NCBI GenBank assembly: GCA_025201705.1
Contig: MU616659.1
Span: forward strand, 1-62,921
Direction of reading: 5' to 3'
Source: Dissophora ornata
Lineage: Eukaryota > Mortierellomycota > Mortierellomycetes > Mortierellales > Mortierellaceae
Length of the DNA stretch: 62,921 bases
The notes under the pieces were generated by a model. The model ran no database searches. It had not been told where the DNA came from and worked only from the letters and a program-made list of their open reading frames with translations. Position numbers and translations under genes: made by a program. Below, in pieces: positions 22,211-33,733 of this stretch. The stretch's first letter is position 1; each line of letters starts with the position of its first letter.

Positions 22211-23664
22211 ATGCTCGGCTCAGTTCGTCTCATTCACCTTCTTTGGAGTTCTCAATCGCAGCCGATCGAGCAAAAAAAATCAGTCTTCACCAGTTCAATT
22301 CCTGCAAAGCGCATTTCTCCCATCACTGCTAGCAAATTCGTCACCCCATCCTCGTATTCTTCTTCCTTCTCTTTCTCTGCAATCACTTCGCCGGCCAATT
22401 TATCAGTCGTCACCCGAGAAGTCGAACCAGTTCCCGAACTTGAATTCGATTCCATTCCTTCAACACCTGCCCATAGCGAAAGCCGCAGCAGTCTGTCCTC
22501 TCTGTCCTCGGTCCTCAATACACCCAGTACCCCGATCTCCCCTTTTTCGTTTGCGGGACAAGAAGACATTAAAATCATCATGTCACCTAGAAAATCACAC
22601 ACGCGAGGTGCGTCAACATCTGATGCTGCAAAGAAGTCTGGTAAATCGAATAAGATAGCGCCTATGCTAGTGGCGCACGAGACGTTGGCCAAGGAGATTG
22701 TTGAGGAAGAAGAAATGAAGGCCATGTCGGAAAAAGATGTGAAGAGAAATGTACCAGAATTTGCGGCCCACAGGGTGAGTGGTTTTTTTTTTCGATGCGA
22801 CATGTTACGCGCGACGGCATTGACACTAATTGTTGCAAACACCTTTTTTTTAGTTCGAATGGAAGAACGGAGGCAATACTGTCAAGCTTACTGGAAACTT
22901 TGACAATTGGGAAGGTATGGAATTTTCTGATTCTTAATGGAGAGTCCCTGTTTCTATCTTGGTGTTCATGCTCGGTTGATTTCCAAAACTCGGCATATCA
23001 TCAACATGGGGGGAAACACCTTCTGTTATCCTTCCATGGAGACGATTTCTATTCGTGTGGTTTCATCCTTTCTTTATTCAACAAGGGGTTAAGGGGTGGG
23101 GTGAAAGAAAGACTACGTGAAAGGCATACTGCTCCTCCCTGACACGTCAATATCGGCTGACTTGTGAGTAAATGGTCTTTCTCCTATTTTTTTTTGGCTT
23201 GATATCCTTCGAGTCGGGAGGGAGTATAGATTCTATTTTTTCATTGTGCGATTTTTTTGTAAGGTTACAAATTATCCCCAACGTCAGAATATTCTCATCC
23301 AATCTAACCACATTATATATTTTTCATTATTCATGATCTGTATCTGTTCTGTATCTGTTATCACCTGTACATAGAAACTATCGAGATGAATAGGTCACCC
23401 GACAATCAAGGCCAATTCTGGGTCACTCTCGACTTGGATCGCTCGAAAAAGAATGTAAGGGCCATGACTCTCCCTTGACCACTTTTTATGACCTCTCCTT
23501 GCTTTAGCATAATCACGCACTGGCGGTCATACTGACACCTTACATCCTCCTTGATTTTGTAGTTTTTCAAGTTTATTGTCGATGGCCAATGGAGGTGCAC
23601 AGACGAGTTTGGTACCGAGTACGATGGTATCGGTAACCTGAACAATGTCCTTCCTCCAATCTAA
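22211..23664 (+). CDS. CBM48 (AMPK-beta-type glycogen-binding) protein, Crp1/Mdg1-like
   Basis: Four exons join in phase: 22211-22774, 22854-22914, 23375-23454 and 23563-23664 (268 aa). The last ~80 residues form an AMPK1-type carbohydrate-binding module: FEWKNGGNTVKLTGNFDNWE, EMNRSPDNQGQFWVTLDLD, then FFKFIVDGQWRCTDEFGTEY and the terminal NLNNVLPPI. There is no C-terminal ASC domain, so it is not a canonical SNF1 beta-subunit (Gal83/Sip). Yeast Crp1 and Mdg1 are the closest architectural parallels, although there the module is N-terminal. The N-terminal half is Ser-rich and presumably disordered, ending in a basic/acidic linker (KSNKIAPMLVAHETLAKEIV). An internal ATG at 22580 (MSPRKSHTRG) is an alternative start. 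It converges with the CsbD-like gene 160 bp downstream. Confidence 0.8.
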
Positions 23665-23821
23665 TGAAAGAAACTCGCAGAGACGATCCATTTTTTTTCA
23701 AAACAAAAGTGAGAAACACACAGAGAGAGTAATACCCAGTACATCCGTATATAGCCGTTCCCAAACAACAACAATAACAAAAAAAACATTGTATGTAAAA
23801 GATGACGACAATATCGGAAGG

Positions 23822-24313
23822 GGTTCCGTTTTTTTTAAAAAAACCTTGCGCTCAGCTTCTCCACGAGCAGAGTTGATATGTCCTTTTGTCTCCATAGACT
23901 TGTTTCCTGTCATAAAACCAAAGACCTTCTGAGCAGCACTGTACCCTTGACTTCGTGGGCCACACCCTTGACCTGCTGTTCTGCACGGGCCGCCAAGTTC
24001 GCAGCGTGAGCCTCTGCTTGCTGGATTTTACCGGACGCCTGCATCGATTCGTTGCCGAGAACGGATCCGACCGTCTTTTTGGCGCCAGCGAGGGCAGACT
24101 TGACAAAGTTGGCGATCCTTGAGGTGGACGTGGCTTCAGCTGTGCTTGTCTGGCTGCATGATTTGTGGGTTTAGGATGGAGTGTGTGTGTGTTTGCACGC
24201 GTGTGTATGTGTGTGGATAGGCGGATGGCTAGGGTGGGAGATCCTATATTCCTGTCGGAACCCATTGCATCATGGTTAAGATAAAATAAAAAATAAAACC
24301 CCTGGAGTGTCAT
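23822..24313 (-). CDS. CsbD-like stress-response protein, with an apparent frameshift
   Basis: Small abundant-type CsbD family protein. A 14-nt first exon (24313-24300, ATG ACA CTC CAG GG) joins exon 2 at 24153 to give MTLQGQTSTAEATSTSRIAN. The first CsbD repeat follows: KKTVGSVLGNESMQASGKIQ, then QAEAHAANLAARAEQQVKG. Without correction the frame ends at 23910 (85 aa). One base inserted in the GTCAAGGGTACAG region near 23940 opens a second, clearly homologous repeat, YSAAQKVFGFMTGNKSMETK then GHINSARGEAERKV. The real protein is probably about 115-120 aa, ending around 23822 near a T/A homopolymer that may also be miscounted. A TATA box lies 34 bp upstream of the ATG. Either an assembly indel or a recent mutation explains the break. 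Confidence 0.7.
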
Positions 24314-24346
24314 AGTAATTGTCCCGCTGCGAGTGGTCTGCCAGCA

Positions 24347-24356
24347 TATATATAAA
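24347..24356 (-). promoter_or_regulatory. TATA box of the CsbD-like gene
   Basis: On the minus strand TTTATATATA precedes the ATG at 24313 by about 34 bp. This is a strong TATA match for a stress-type gene with a very short leader. It also contains an ATG-like triplet (TATATG) that I reject as a start because it would lie inside the TATA box. Confidence 0.5.
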
Positions 24357-24935
24357 TTTCCTGGTCATCGATTCGTCAATCCAAAACGCGTTTCCTACCT
24401 CCAGTCAGAAAGCCACTTAAAAATGGCTTGTCTCACTTTTCGGAGCTTGTTCACACGTCGGCCCAGAACAGCATTCGAGTTATTTCCTGGCACAAACAGA
24501 GCGAGGCGATAAATTGCGATTGTTATTATTGGAGGAGCGCTGCAATCTGATTGCTCGGGCTGGACACGTTTTCCGTCATCGCTACGATTCTGTAGTGCAA
24601 GAGGGCAAATTCCTAGCCCTTACATTATTTGTATACACAAAAACAACACAGACACCTCACTCACATACACACACTGGGCTTTTGTCTTTCTCCTTCATCG
24701 CTCCTCCAGTCAATTTCGTTCCATCTGTTTCATCCCACCTTATTCGCATCGGACAGATTTCTCAGGGACATATCCCATCATACAGGACATCAACGACGAG
24801 GCAATAAACGGATTACGACAACAACACCACAGGAACAAAAAAAAACAACAAACAAGGCGCACTTTTCCCACAACTTCATTCATCCATCCGTCATCTCACA
24901 TACCTTTCCCACACATACACAGTCAAAAAGCCGAA
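24357..24935. other. Shared divergent promoter region, CsbD-like gene / HAP5
   Basis: About 620 bp separate the two divergent starts. The HAP5 side (24640-24930) is C/A-rich with CACA and ACAACA microsatellite-like words and is probably its leader. No gene seen. Confidence 0.45.
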
Positions 24936-25577
24936 ATGTACGAGACATACCATCAGCACTCTACCTCTACATCCTCTAATTCCTCAAGAGCCGGGGGAGC
25001 TGGGACTGGAGCAGCAGCAAACTCAACCTCGACCACCCCTGCGTCTACAACGACAGCAGCCACAGCGACGACTGGAGGACAGGGGGCTTCAACGACCCTG
25101 CAACAGCAGCAGCAACAGTTTGCACAGGAATTCTGGGAGGAACAAATCGCTGCAGCAGAGCAGTTTGATTCCGACTTTAAGAACCATCCTTTGCCATTGG
25201 CACGTATCAAGAAGGTCATGAAGTCGGATCCTGAAGTCAAGGTAACATATCTTCGCTCTGTCTCTCCCCACATCTCTCTCTCTCTCTGTGCGTGTGTACC
25301 CATCTAGAGGCAATGAATGGCATCGGAGCATTTAAGACTGATGATATTCTTTTGTTCATTGTTGATTGTAATTAGATGATCTCGGCTGAGGCACCTATCC
25401 TGTTTTCGAAAGCGTAAGAACGACATTAACTTGGGCGCAGAAAAAAATGTTCGCAGTAAATATGCGATCGGAGGACGAGTCAGAGCAAATATCTAACATT
25501 TTGCATTTTTATACTTTTGCTCTCGTTACCCCCCACGGCTTGCTCTCTCTCTGTCTCTTTTCTTTCTTTCTTTCTTT

Positions 25578-25608
<31 letters not shown>

Positions 25609-26367
25609 NNNNNNNNNNNNNNNNTTTTTTTGTATTTCAGTTGCGAGATCTTCATCTGCGAGATCACAAGAAGGGCATGGCTACATGCCGAGGAGAACAA
25701 GCGGAGGACATTGCAGAGGAGTGATGTGGCCAGCGCAGTCTCTAGGTCGGATCAGTTTGATTTCTTGATCGATATCGTTCCTCGTGAAGAGCCACCCAAG
25801 ATGAGCAAGCGGTCTTCTACCCGGGAAGATCCTGTGCCAGAGGTAAAATATATTTATATCGATTATGAAGGAGTGGAAGAAAAGAAAAAAAAAAAGCAAA
25901 ACAAACCAAAGAATGGCGCTGGCACTGGGACTAATGCGCTTTCCATATTACCATTTTTTTCGTTTTGTTGAAAATAGCCCGAGGTATACGATGAGCAGCA
26001 ACAGCAGTATGCGCAATACTACCCACAGGGTCCTGGTGGATTGGCCGGCTATTCACACGTTAGTACCCAACAAAGAAAATTTCACGCCCCGTTTCCTTTT
26101 GTTGTCACCAAACTTGTGCCACGCTTGCGATTTCTGACTCAAAACTTCGTTTATTAATTATTCAACTAGGCCATCGACCCGCAGTTCTACCAGGCAGTCT
26201 CTCATGACCAGTTCCAGCAATACATGCAATACCAGCAGGCATACGCTCAGCAGCAGCAGCAGCAACAACAGCCATCAGCACAGGGGGCAGCAGCAACATC
26301 ACAGCATCACCACTCAAGTAGGAGTGGATCGACTGGTTATTCCGACGCGACATCTCGACAGAGTTGA
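24936..26367 (+). CDS. HAP5: CCAAT-binding factor subunit C (HAP5/NF-YC)
   Basis: Histone-fold subunit of the CCAAT-binding complex, which acts with HAP2 and HAP3 in the nucleus. Five exons join in phase: 24936-25241, 25376-25413, 25641-25842, 25978-26058 and 26170-26367 (274 aa). After a Ser/Thr/Ala/Gln-rich N-terminus comes [20 protein letters not shown], then the NF-YC core: [57 protein letters not shown] and [17 protein letters not shown]. The C-terminus is Gln/Tyr-rich, as in activator tails. The second intron contains a poly-T run with an N gap, which does not touch coding sequence. All key histone-fold positions that I can judge are present. Confidence 0.95.
25579..25631. repeat. Poly-T tract with 16-bp assembly gap inside HAP5 intron 2
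   Basis: Thirty T residues, then N at 25609-25624, then seven T residues. The assembler evidently failed across a homopolymer. The tract lies in the polypyrimidine region just before the acceptor at 25639-25640. Confidence 0.95.
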
Positions 26368-26696
26368 GGGAGAACTACAAAAGAAACCAAATAATCGCTT
26401 CGTTCTTTCGTGTTTTTGTGCTTTCTTTTCTTTCCTTTTTCCTCTCTTCCCGTTTATTTTGTTCCGCTTCAGTTACCATACCAAACGAACGTTATGTATT
26501 TCTCATCAAAGAAGCAAAAAAAAGTCCATTTCATACATTTCTGCATCATTAAAAAAAAAGTGCGAGGATATCCTACAACTCGCAGCAACAATATTAAGAA
26601 GCAGCCAGCTTTTCGTTATTATTATTGTTATTTTGAACCATTAAGCATGTAACCCCAAATTGAATATAAACTCTCCCTGTCCACTATCTCTCCTAT
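26368..26696. other. Convergent 3' region, HAP5 / phospholipase D
   Basis: A 329-bp region holding both 3' ends. It is AT-rich with T and A runs and has no gene. Confidence 0.6.
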
Positions 26697-29600
26697 TTAC
26701 GTAAAGATCTCCATGGGCACCACGGCACCTTCAACTGCGCCTCCCAAAAGATTTTCCTTGTTCAAGAAATTCATGGGGAACTCTACCAAGTGCCCCGACA
26801 CCTTCTTCAACCTCTCTGTTACATTATCAACAGTCGCCCCCTCCATCGCCACATGACCCGTCAGGACCTTCTTCGGGTTCGGGACAAAGTTCCGGTAATC
26901 GTCCCAAGTCTCGACCGTGTCGTCCGGTACACATCGGAACACCTCTCTGAAAATCTCGGTATTTGTCGCCGCAACACGCCTCCACCAATTCTCGTAGAAA
27001 TCATCGTGAAGTGGATCGGCTACGATTTCGTCCGCTGCGCGCGGGTCATCGGCCGCTGCACGCTTGGCTTCGCCCGTGGCGGTGGGTGGGCGCCATTGAT
27101 TGACCGAGCGGACTTCGTCGACATTGGGTGTGTACACCTCAAGGTGTCCCGTCCCTTCGTTGTAGCGGTGGTGGCGATGTTGACTCTGTCCGAAGCTTTC
27201 GGTAATAGAAGTATGGTGGCTTTGAACAGGCTGAATCTCGTCAGCAGTTGCCCCAGCTTGAGGAAGGGATTGGGCTGTGTCTACTTGTGGTCCCTCCGGT
27301 TGCGTTTGCTGCTGTCCCTGCTCCAGTTCGCATTGTTGCTGCGCCTGTCGGATCAGGTCTTGGCGGGCTTGCTCGGGATCCTTGTTGGGGGTATCCAGGT
27401 CCACGGGGAGGACACTAGCCTTGGTCACGACGTCGTGCTCGACGTGGGGCAGCAAGCCCAAGTGCTCCTTGAACAGGTCGGAACGGAGAGAATGGGCCAA
27501 TTTACCGGCTTGGTATGGCATGCCGTTCATGCGCGTAGAGATCATGTCGGTATCTTCGATAATGATAGCAATCTCAGAGTCACGGAATCCAAGTTGAGAT
27601 CGGTCATTGATATTAGCTGATCCGCAGATAATAATACGGTCGTCGACGATCATCAACTTGCTGTGGATATAGAGCTGCTCCGTCACAAAATCATCCAATT
27701 CGTTATCGACAATGGGTTTCTCGACTTTGATCGGGCCGGGTTCATCAGCTCTCGGAAGCTCCGCTGGATTAGCAGTTGCATTACTATCAGAAGTTGTCTT
27801 GTCACCGCCATCGGCGGCAACAACACCAACGCCAACATTATTCCCACCGGAGCCAGAACCGGGGCTATCTGATTCCCATGGGCCAGGTTCATTGATCGAC
27901 TCAGTTTCCCTAATTGATCGTCTTTCCTCCTCCTCCACAGTTTCATATCCATACCCGGAGTTCTCCTGAACCTCTTCCGCCATCGGTGGATTGCCTTCAC
28001 CAGTCCCTGCGTCGCGGTGGCGAAGGCTACGCAACCTCTGGATGCGCGAGTTCCTGTGAACTCTATGGCGCATCGGCTCCAAATTGCCTTCTTCCTTTGT
28101 ACCCTTCACTTTATCGATTGCTGTACGCACCACAGTCCCAAGACCATCCATGAGCTCTGGGCTTGTACGTCCGGACTGTCGGTACGAGGAATTACTAGCC
28201 TCGATCTCGGCGTTGGTTGTTTCTAGTTGAATCTCTTGATTAAGCTGTTCATCCGCCAATGAGTTTTCAGTCGCGGCAGGGACGTAGCCAAGTTGCTTCA
28301 TTGCCGGATTCATGGCCCGCTTGGTGATGCTCTCGTCCCAGGTCTTAAGGACGTCCAGAGTTTTACGCTCTTCATAGATTGCCTTGATTCTTTCAGCTTC
28401 CGCTCCCTTAGGAATAGGTTCCAACAGGTATTTTGAGGATAGAGAACGGGTCTTGACCCCTTTTGATGCTGTCGGTTTGGTATTTTGGTTCGAATCATCC
28501 TTGTTGTTGGAAGTGGCGGTTGTATTGACATTTTGCTGATTCTTCTCATTCTCAGTCATCTTTGCTTCACCATTGCTTCCTTTTTTCTGTTGTTGCTGCT
28601 GCTCTGCATCTCTGATGGCTTCGACAATAGCATCGAACTTTCCGTGTTTGATACGATCAAAGCTGCGAAGACCAAAGAATCCAATGTAACGGCTCGGGTC
28701 GACGCCAAAGGCGATAAGTCTTTCGACAACAGAGTTACCACCACGGCAGATGGACTGGTACTGGAAATGCATGACCTTGCGAAGCGTGCCAGCCTCGCTC
28801 GACATAATATCGGCTTCGAATGCCGGCATCAAAGGCATGACCACAATAACACGGAATTTCTTGCCCTCCTGATAAGCCCTCAGGATACGGTTCACTAGGG
28901 CGATTCCAATCTTATTCTTGATATCAGGGTTGCCGTTCTCGACAGCCAAGGTAACTAGGATAACACAACCCTTTCCCGAGTTAGTCAGTCTGTTTGGTAT
29001 TCGCCTCTAAAATCGCATGTATGCCCTTGACAGTCGATCAAAAACACCTTACCAAAGAACTGGTTCTCAACGTATATGAAATGTTCCGCCTTCTCAATAC
29101 TGGATAGGTAGGCATCCTGAATTGATCGTTCCATATCCACACCCTGAGACCATAAGGTGCTACTTCGAAGGATCTGAACCTTCTGCGTTCCTGTCCAGCC
29201 ACTCTCATTGCGGGTGCTCGAGAATTCACCCTTGGGTGTCAAGAATTTCATGTGGGCCTTGGACTTTTTCATGCCTTTCTCGCGCTTAACAAAGTTCCAG
29301 CGCTGGACGAAATGACGGGCAATGTCGCGTGCAGGTTGGCCAGCCACGCCAACAGAGACATCATGCCATGGCATACGAGCCAGCAACTTCTTCTCGATCA
29401 GATCGCTATTGTAATCCTTGACTATTTACAAACAATATTATATTATAGCAGCAAAAAAAAATTTGGTTAGGAAACTTACATTCAAAAACGTATTCGCCGC
29501 CGCAATAGGAGCACGTACCATTAACAAAGTCCTTGATACGGGGATTAGAGTAATCCAGACCAGGCCAGATAGTTCCATTGCCGGATGGATGGTAATCTGA

Positions 29601-32600
29601 TAGCTGATGCGTCCTACTGTCGTATCTTCCAAAGCAAAGATCCAATCCACCGATGAAGGCGAGTCGGCAATCGATCACACATATTTTCTACAAACATAGA
29701 TATAGAATGCATATCAATACAACGATCCAAAGGCTACCATCTTACGCTGCATACGAAGCAGCAACACATCGCTTACTTCGTGGTGAGCCCAGAACTGTGT
29801 GGCATTCACGGTGAGATGGTCGGGATGACGTTGAACTAGGGATTTCAACCAAAGATATTGGTGCTCTGGTTAGTATGGCTGACAACTACCATTGAAACTA
29901 GAGGCTGCAACGAGCCATCGTTTGTTCAATACCTTGGATGTTAGGATGGAGATCTTGAAGCCAGATCTTGGTATGGGCTGAGTCCAGAGTCAGAGCCAGG
30001 GCAATCTCCTTGTAGACCACGATGTAGATCATGACTCCCTCCATCGCCTTTCTCTTCAGCAGCCGATCAATTCTGAAGTCTTCGTTCAACTCTGAGGGAC
30101 GTCGGAGATACTATACCATTAAAAAAAAAAAAAAAGCTCAGCAGATTGTATTCTTTGGAAAATCTAGAGAGCGCCTTTGATAAACATACCAACTCCGGGG
30201 ACAACCACCAATCGCAAATATAAATCTCTGTCTTGGCAGCCAGGATAGCATCTGATACCGCGTGGAAGTAGTCCTTGCCATCGACGTAGTACCTGACCTT
30301 GGCTTCCTCACGTTCTGGCGCAAAGCTCCCAAACCGATGAGAATGCACCCAAGGACTTGATTGCTTCATTTTCGTGAAATGGTCCATCCATTCCAACATC
30401 TCTCGGTTATGCTCGCCCTTGATCTCAATTTTTCTGTGACTATTTCCGAGCTCGATATGATGCATGTTCAATCCCAGCGTCTGTTCCTTATGCTGAACAA
30501 AAAAAGTTTGGTCAAAGATAAACACATCTGTGGGTTCATCCGATCCGACAGTCGGGCAAAACGCCATGTAGGAATCGCGGAGCAATGCCCAATTCTTTTC
30601 CCAACGTGAAAATCCATTAGCGGAGCAGATATTGCTGATGGTGCTGTCCGTGATCTTGGTCTCGACATAAGCCTCTTTACCCTTCCAGCCCATATCCTTG
30701 GTCAAGGACATGGCCGAAATCTCCAAGAATTCGTAGAGGTCGTAGGCGATGGTCCAGTTGAGCTGCATCATCACTTGAAGCAGATAGGTCTGAAGTGCGT
30801 GGCGACGTGTGAGGTTTGTTTGGCGAAGGTAGTTCGCTTTCTCCTCGCTCCTCATACCCAAGGTTGCTTTCGCCATTGAGAAAGCATATGAGAGCTATGT
30901 TTTCAAAATAAAACGGGAAAGCAATATAAGTTGCATAGTAACGAAAGACCAACCCACGCCGATGTCTTGCGGAAGAGAGGGGATCTAGTCCTCTTTGTAA
31001 TGTGTCGCGTGTGCTCTGTGGTACATGGCGCGACACGAGATCAGAAACACGGTTGTAGAAATTTGATGCAGTTACCTGATTAGGAAACTTTGGCAGGTTG
31101 ACGAAGCGCTTGGTGGTGAGGATGAGATGCAGTCTGTAAAAATCGTACAAGGTCCTGCGGATGACCCACTTGACATCGCCATACTGCAGCTCGACTCGAA
31201 AGACAAGCTGCTTGCTGACGCCCATTTCAAGCTCCGAGTCTGACACCGCGATCTATAATAGGACAGTGCGACGCGTCAACGGTATACCGTTTAGTAAATA
31301 CATCAGAGGTGAAGTCATCCACGACCCTTCGCACGGACGCAAGACGCGTACCTGTAGCATCTGGAAGAGTACAGGAGGCTATGGTAATATGGTACATGAA
31401 TGCGACGAAGATGGCATGTCAGTGACATGAAGGAGACATGTTTTTAGAGGCGTGCAGTCTAGCTAACAGAAAGCACCAATAATGGTAAGCTTTGTTCGAA
31501 AACGCGAGGGCGTGGGCCCACAGCCAACCCCAAAGGACGGCAATCGCGCAAGCAACACTATAAAAAAAAACAGAGCGAGAAGTAACTGGATCTCACCGGT
31601 CGACGGCCCTTGTCGTCTCTTCGTAGCCAGAGTGCAGGAACTGCAGATCCTGTTATGGCCAACGACGCCACAGGGATATTTACGTTACACAGGTCCTTGG
31701 ATCGGGTAGACTTTGTGAACGCGGTCGCGGCACTATTCAGGAAGAGTGCATTCCTCACACCCTCCTTAGTGAAAATCTTTGGGAACATCACGGCTGCGTG
31801 ATGTCTCCTGGAACCGCTCGCTCCATCGTCATGATGATGGTGGTAGTAATGAGGCTCAGGGTTCTCGATCACGCTCTGGATGATGGACGAGGGCCTTCTT
31901 GGATCCCGTGGTCTTTCCGCCCGGATTTGATCTGAATTGCATGATGAGAAACCAAAAATAAATAAACAATACTCCGTCAGTCCGTCAGTCGGGAACTAAA
32001 GAGAGCATTGTATAACATTGACGCTGACAAGCCGCGTGCTCCTCGTCTTTCTGTTTTTTGCCCTCCTTGTCGATCCTTATTTGTTATACGAATATTACAA
32101 TGTGTTCTCTTTCTTTTCTTGCTGCGCGGTTTTTGTTTGTTTGCAAACACTTATATTACCTTGTAAAGAGGCATGTCTTACAGGTTTGGAAGTATAGGTG
32201 GGGGAAGCGTGCAGTCGGTGGTGTTCTGGAGACATTGTGCTTGAATGGTCTTGCTGCTGAGCAGCGCGAACCCGATCCACGACACTGGCAAATCTGGATC
32301 GCCTGGCAGGTGTCTGCGTGGCAGACGGTAGCTGGGGAGCCTTTTTCTCCAGATCGCCCTCATCTCTAACGTGTAAAGGTTGTTGTTGCTGCTGTTGCTG
32401 AATATGGATCTGAAGCGGTGATCCCGGTTGCCGGGGCGGCGTCGGTGGTTGCTGTAGCGGGGAGACTGTGTGTCTGTCGTCATTCAAATCGATGACCTTT
32501 TCATTGGGGTCGTAGGGCGATATCTTGTTGGTATTTCCTACCACCTGTTTGATGTGCTGTTGTGATTCGGCCGAGGTCAAGCTGGCAAGGTGGATCGGCG

Positions 32601-32634
32601 GGGCCGAGTTGTCTTGGGCCTGCGAAGAATCCAT
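26697..32634 (-). CDS. SPO14: Phospholipase D (PX-PH-PLD class; Spo14/PLD1-like)
   Basis: Hydrolyses phosphatidylcholine to phosphatidic acid and choline at membranes. It is a multi-exon gene. Well-defined exons are 32634-32160 (Gln/Pro-rich N-terminus), 31931-31597, a 27-nt exon 31378-31352, and 31252-31076. The last begins the PX domain (VSKQLVFRVELQYGDVKWV, RTLYDFYRLHL, NLPKFPNQ). Another short exon (IPSLPQDIG) then leads to the PH-like region around 30890-30400 (GWKGKEAYVETKI; GEHNREMLEWMDHF). Catalytic half 1 has EIYICDWWLSPELV and, split by an intron at 29687-29774, HKD motif 1 HHEKICVID...GGLDLCFGRYD. HKD motif 2 is HSKLMIVDD...GSANINDRS near 27680-27600. A long acidic/Ser-rich insert precedes motif 2. 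The C-terminus is the usual PLD tail, ending MEIFT. Both catalytic motifs are intact. The start at 32634 is the ATG before DSSQAQ. The next gene upstream is a divergent LPAAT. Confidence 0.92.
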
Positions 32635-33733
32635 CTTTGAGAGAGAATGGGGAATAAGGCGTTGCGCGCGAGAGAGAGAGGGAAGAGAGAAAAACAAGGA
32701 GGGAGGGAAGTGATGGATCCTTACTACCGGCTGGCCCCTCCTTTCTGGTCAATTAAATCAAGGTTTTGAAGAAAAGTTAATTGATCGATGTCTGCAATCT
32801 GGGCTAGGAAACGAGGACAAGAGGGTGAAGGAAAGAAGAGAAGAAGAAAAAGAGGAATCAGGTAGAGGTGATTCAATTCTGAGAGGACTGGAATGAGGAA
32901 CAAACACTTCGAATGAGCCTGGCTGAGCGAAACATCTCCAAGAGTCGCGTGTGAGCGGGTTGCTGTGATAGTTGTTATGCCCGGTTCCACACACGAAAAG
33001 ACCACGCATTTGTACACTACACACACGCAGAAAAAAACGGGGTCGTACACACACACACACTCTCTCTCTCTCTCTCTCTTTCTCTCCGCTAACATCTCAA
33101 TCACTGCATTGTCATTCCATCCGAATCAGCATGCGTTTTCTCAACCGAACACGCACTCTAGACTAGGTGTCATTTGATGTTTCGCTCACATCGAAGCTGT
33201 GCACGGATTATCAGCCCTGGAAACATTGCCCGTGCAGCTGATAAAGTGTTGATTGTATGCACTGTCTTCAATTGGGTTGGCACAGAGATTCCAAAAGCGT
33301 AAAAGTGCTGTTATTGTTGGCGTGTCACCTGCGCAATCGAATAGGTCAGTGCGACACGCTCCTGCCAGTTACCGATCGACGCACTGATGCGAGCGTTCTG
33401 ACGACCATCGACGCGAAATAGCCCCAGCAGAATCAGTCACCAGTCATAAACACAGACGCGCAAGTTGCGCGTGTGGAGGACATGTCGCGGAGACGAGAGT
33501 GGCGTGCACCCACTGTGTCGATCGTTTCTCTGCTGTGCAACAGTTGGCCCATGGGAGCATCTCAGACCCCTTAATTGTATGAAAGAAAGTTACCATTTCT
33601 GCTTTTCGATCACGACCCTTTCCCGAGGCCCTGGCTCTGACTCCCCATCCTTCTGCTCACTAGGCCACATTCCTCTTTCCTTCTCCACATTCGACGACGG
33701 ACCAAGGAACCCACCACCTAAGATACACCAGGC
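32635..33733. other. Divergent intergenic region, phospholipase D / LPAAT
   Basis: A 1.1-kb bidirectional upstream region that contains the AC/TC microsatellite at 33047-33078. No gene recognised. Open frames are low-complexity shadows. Confidence 0.5.
33047..33078. repeat. Compound (AC)n(TC)n microsatellite
   Basis: An uninterrupted AC run is immediately followed by nine TC units. It lies about 410 bp upstream of the phospholipase D start and is likely length-polymorphic. Confidence 0.9.

Noticed and set aside
22252..22842. 196-codon minus-strand frame antisense to the CBM48 gene
   Set aside because: It is the shadow of a Ser/Glu-rich exon. The sense strand has the phase-checked CBM48 gene.
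24341..24347. ATG at 24347 as start of the CsbD-like gene
   Set aside because: It lies within the TATA box. The ATG at 24313 joins exon 2 in phase and leaves a normal TATA-to-start distance.
26790..27620. 276-codon plus-strand frame inside phospholipase D
   Set aside because: Antisense to the conserved HKD motif 2 region. No domain of its own.
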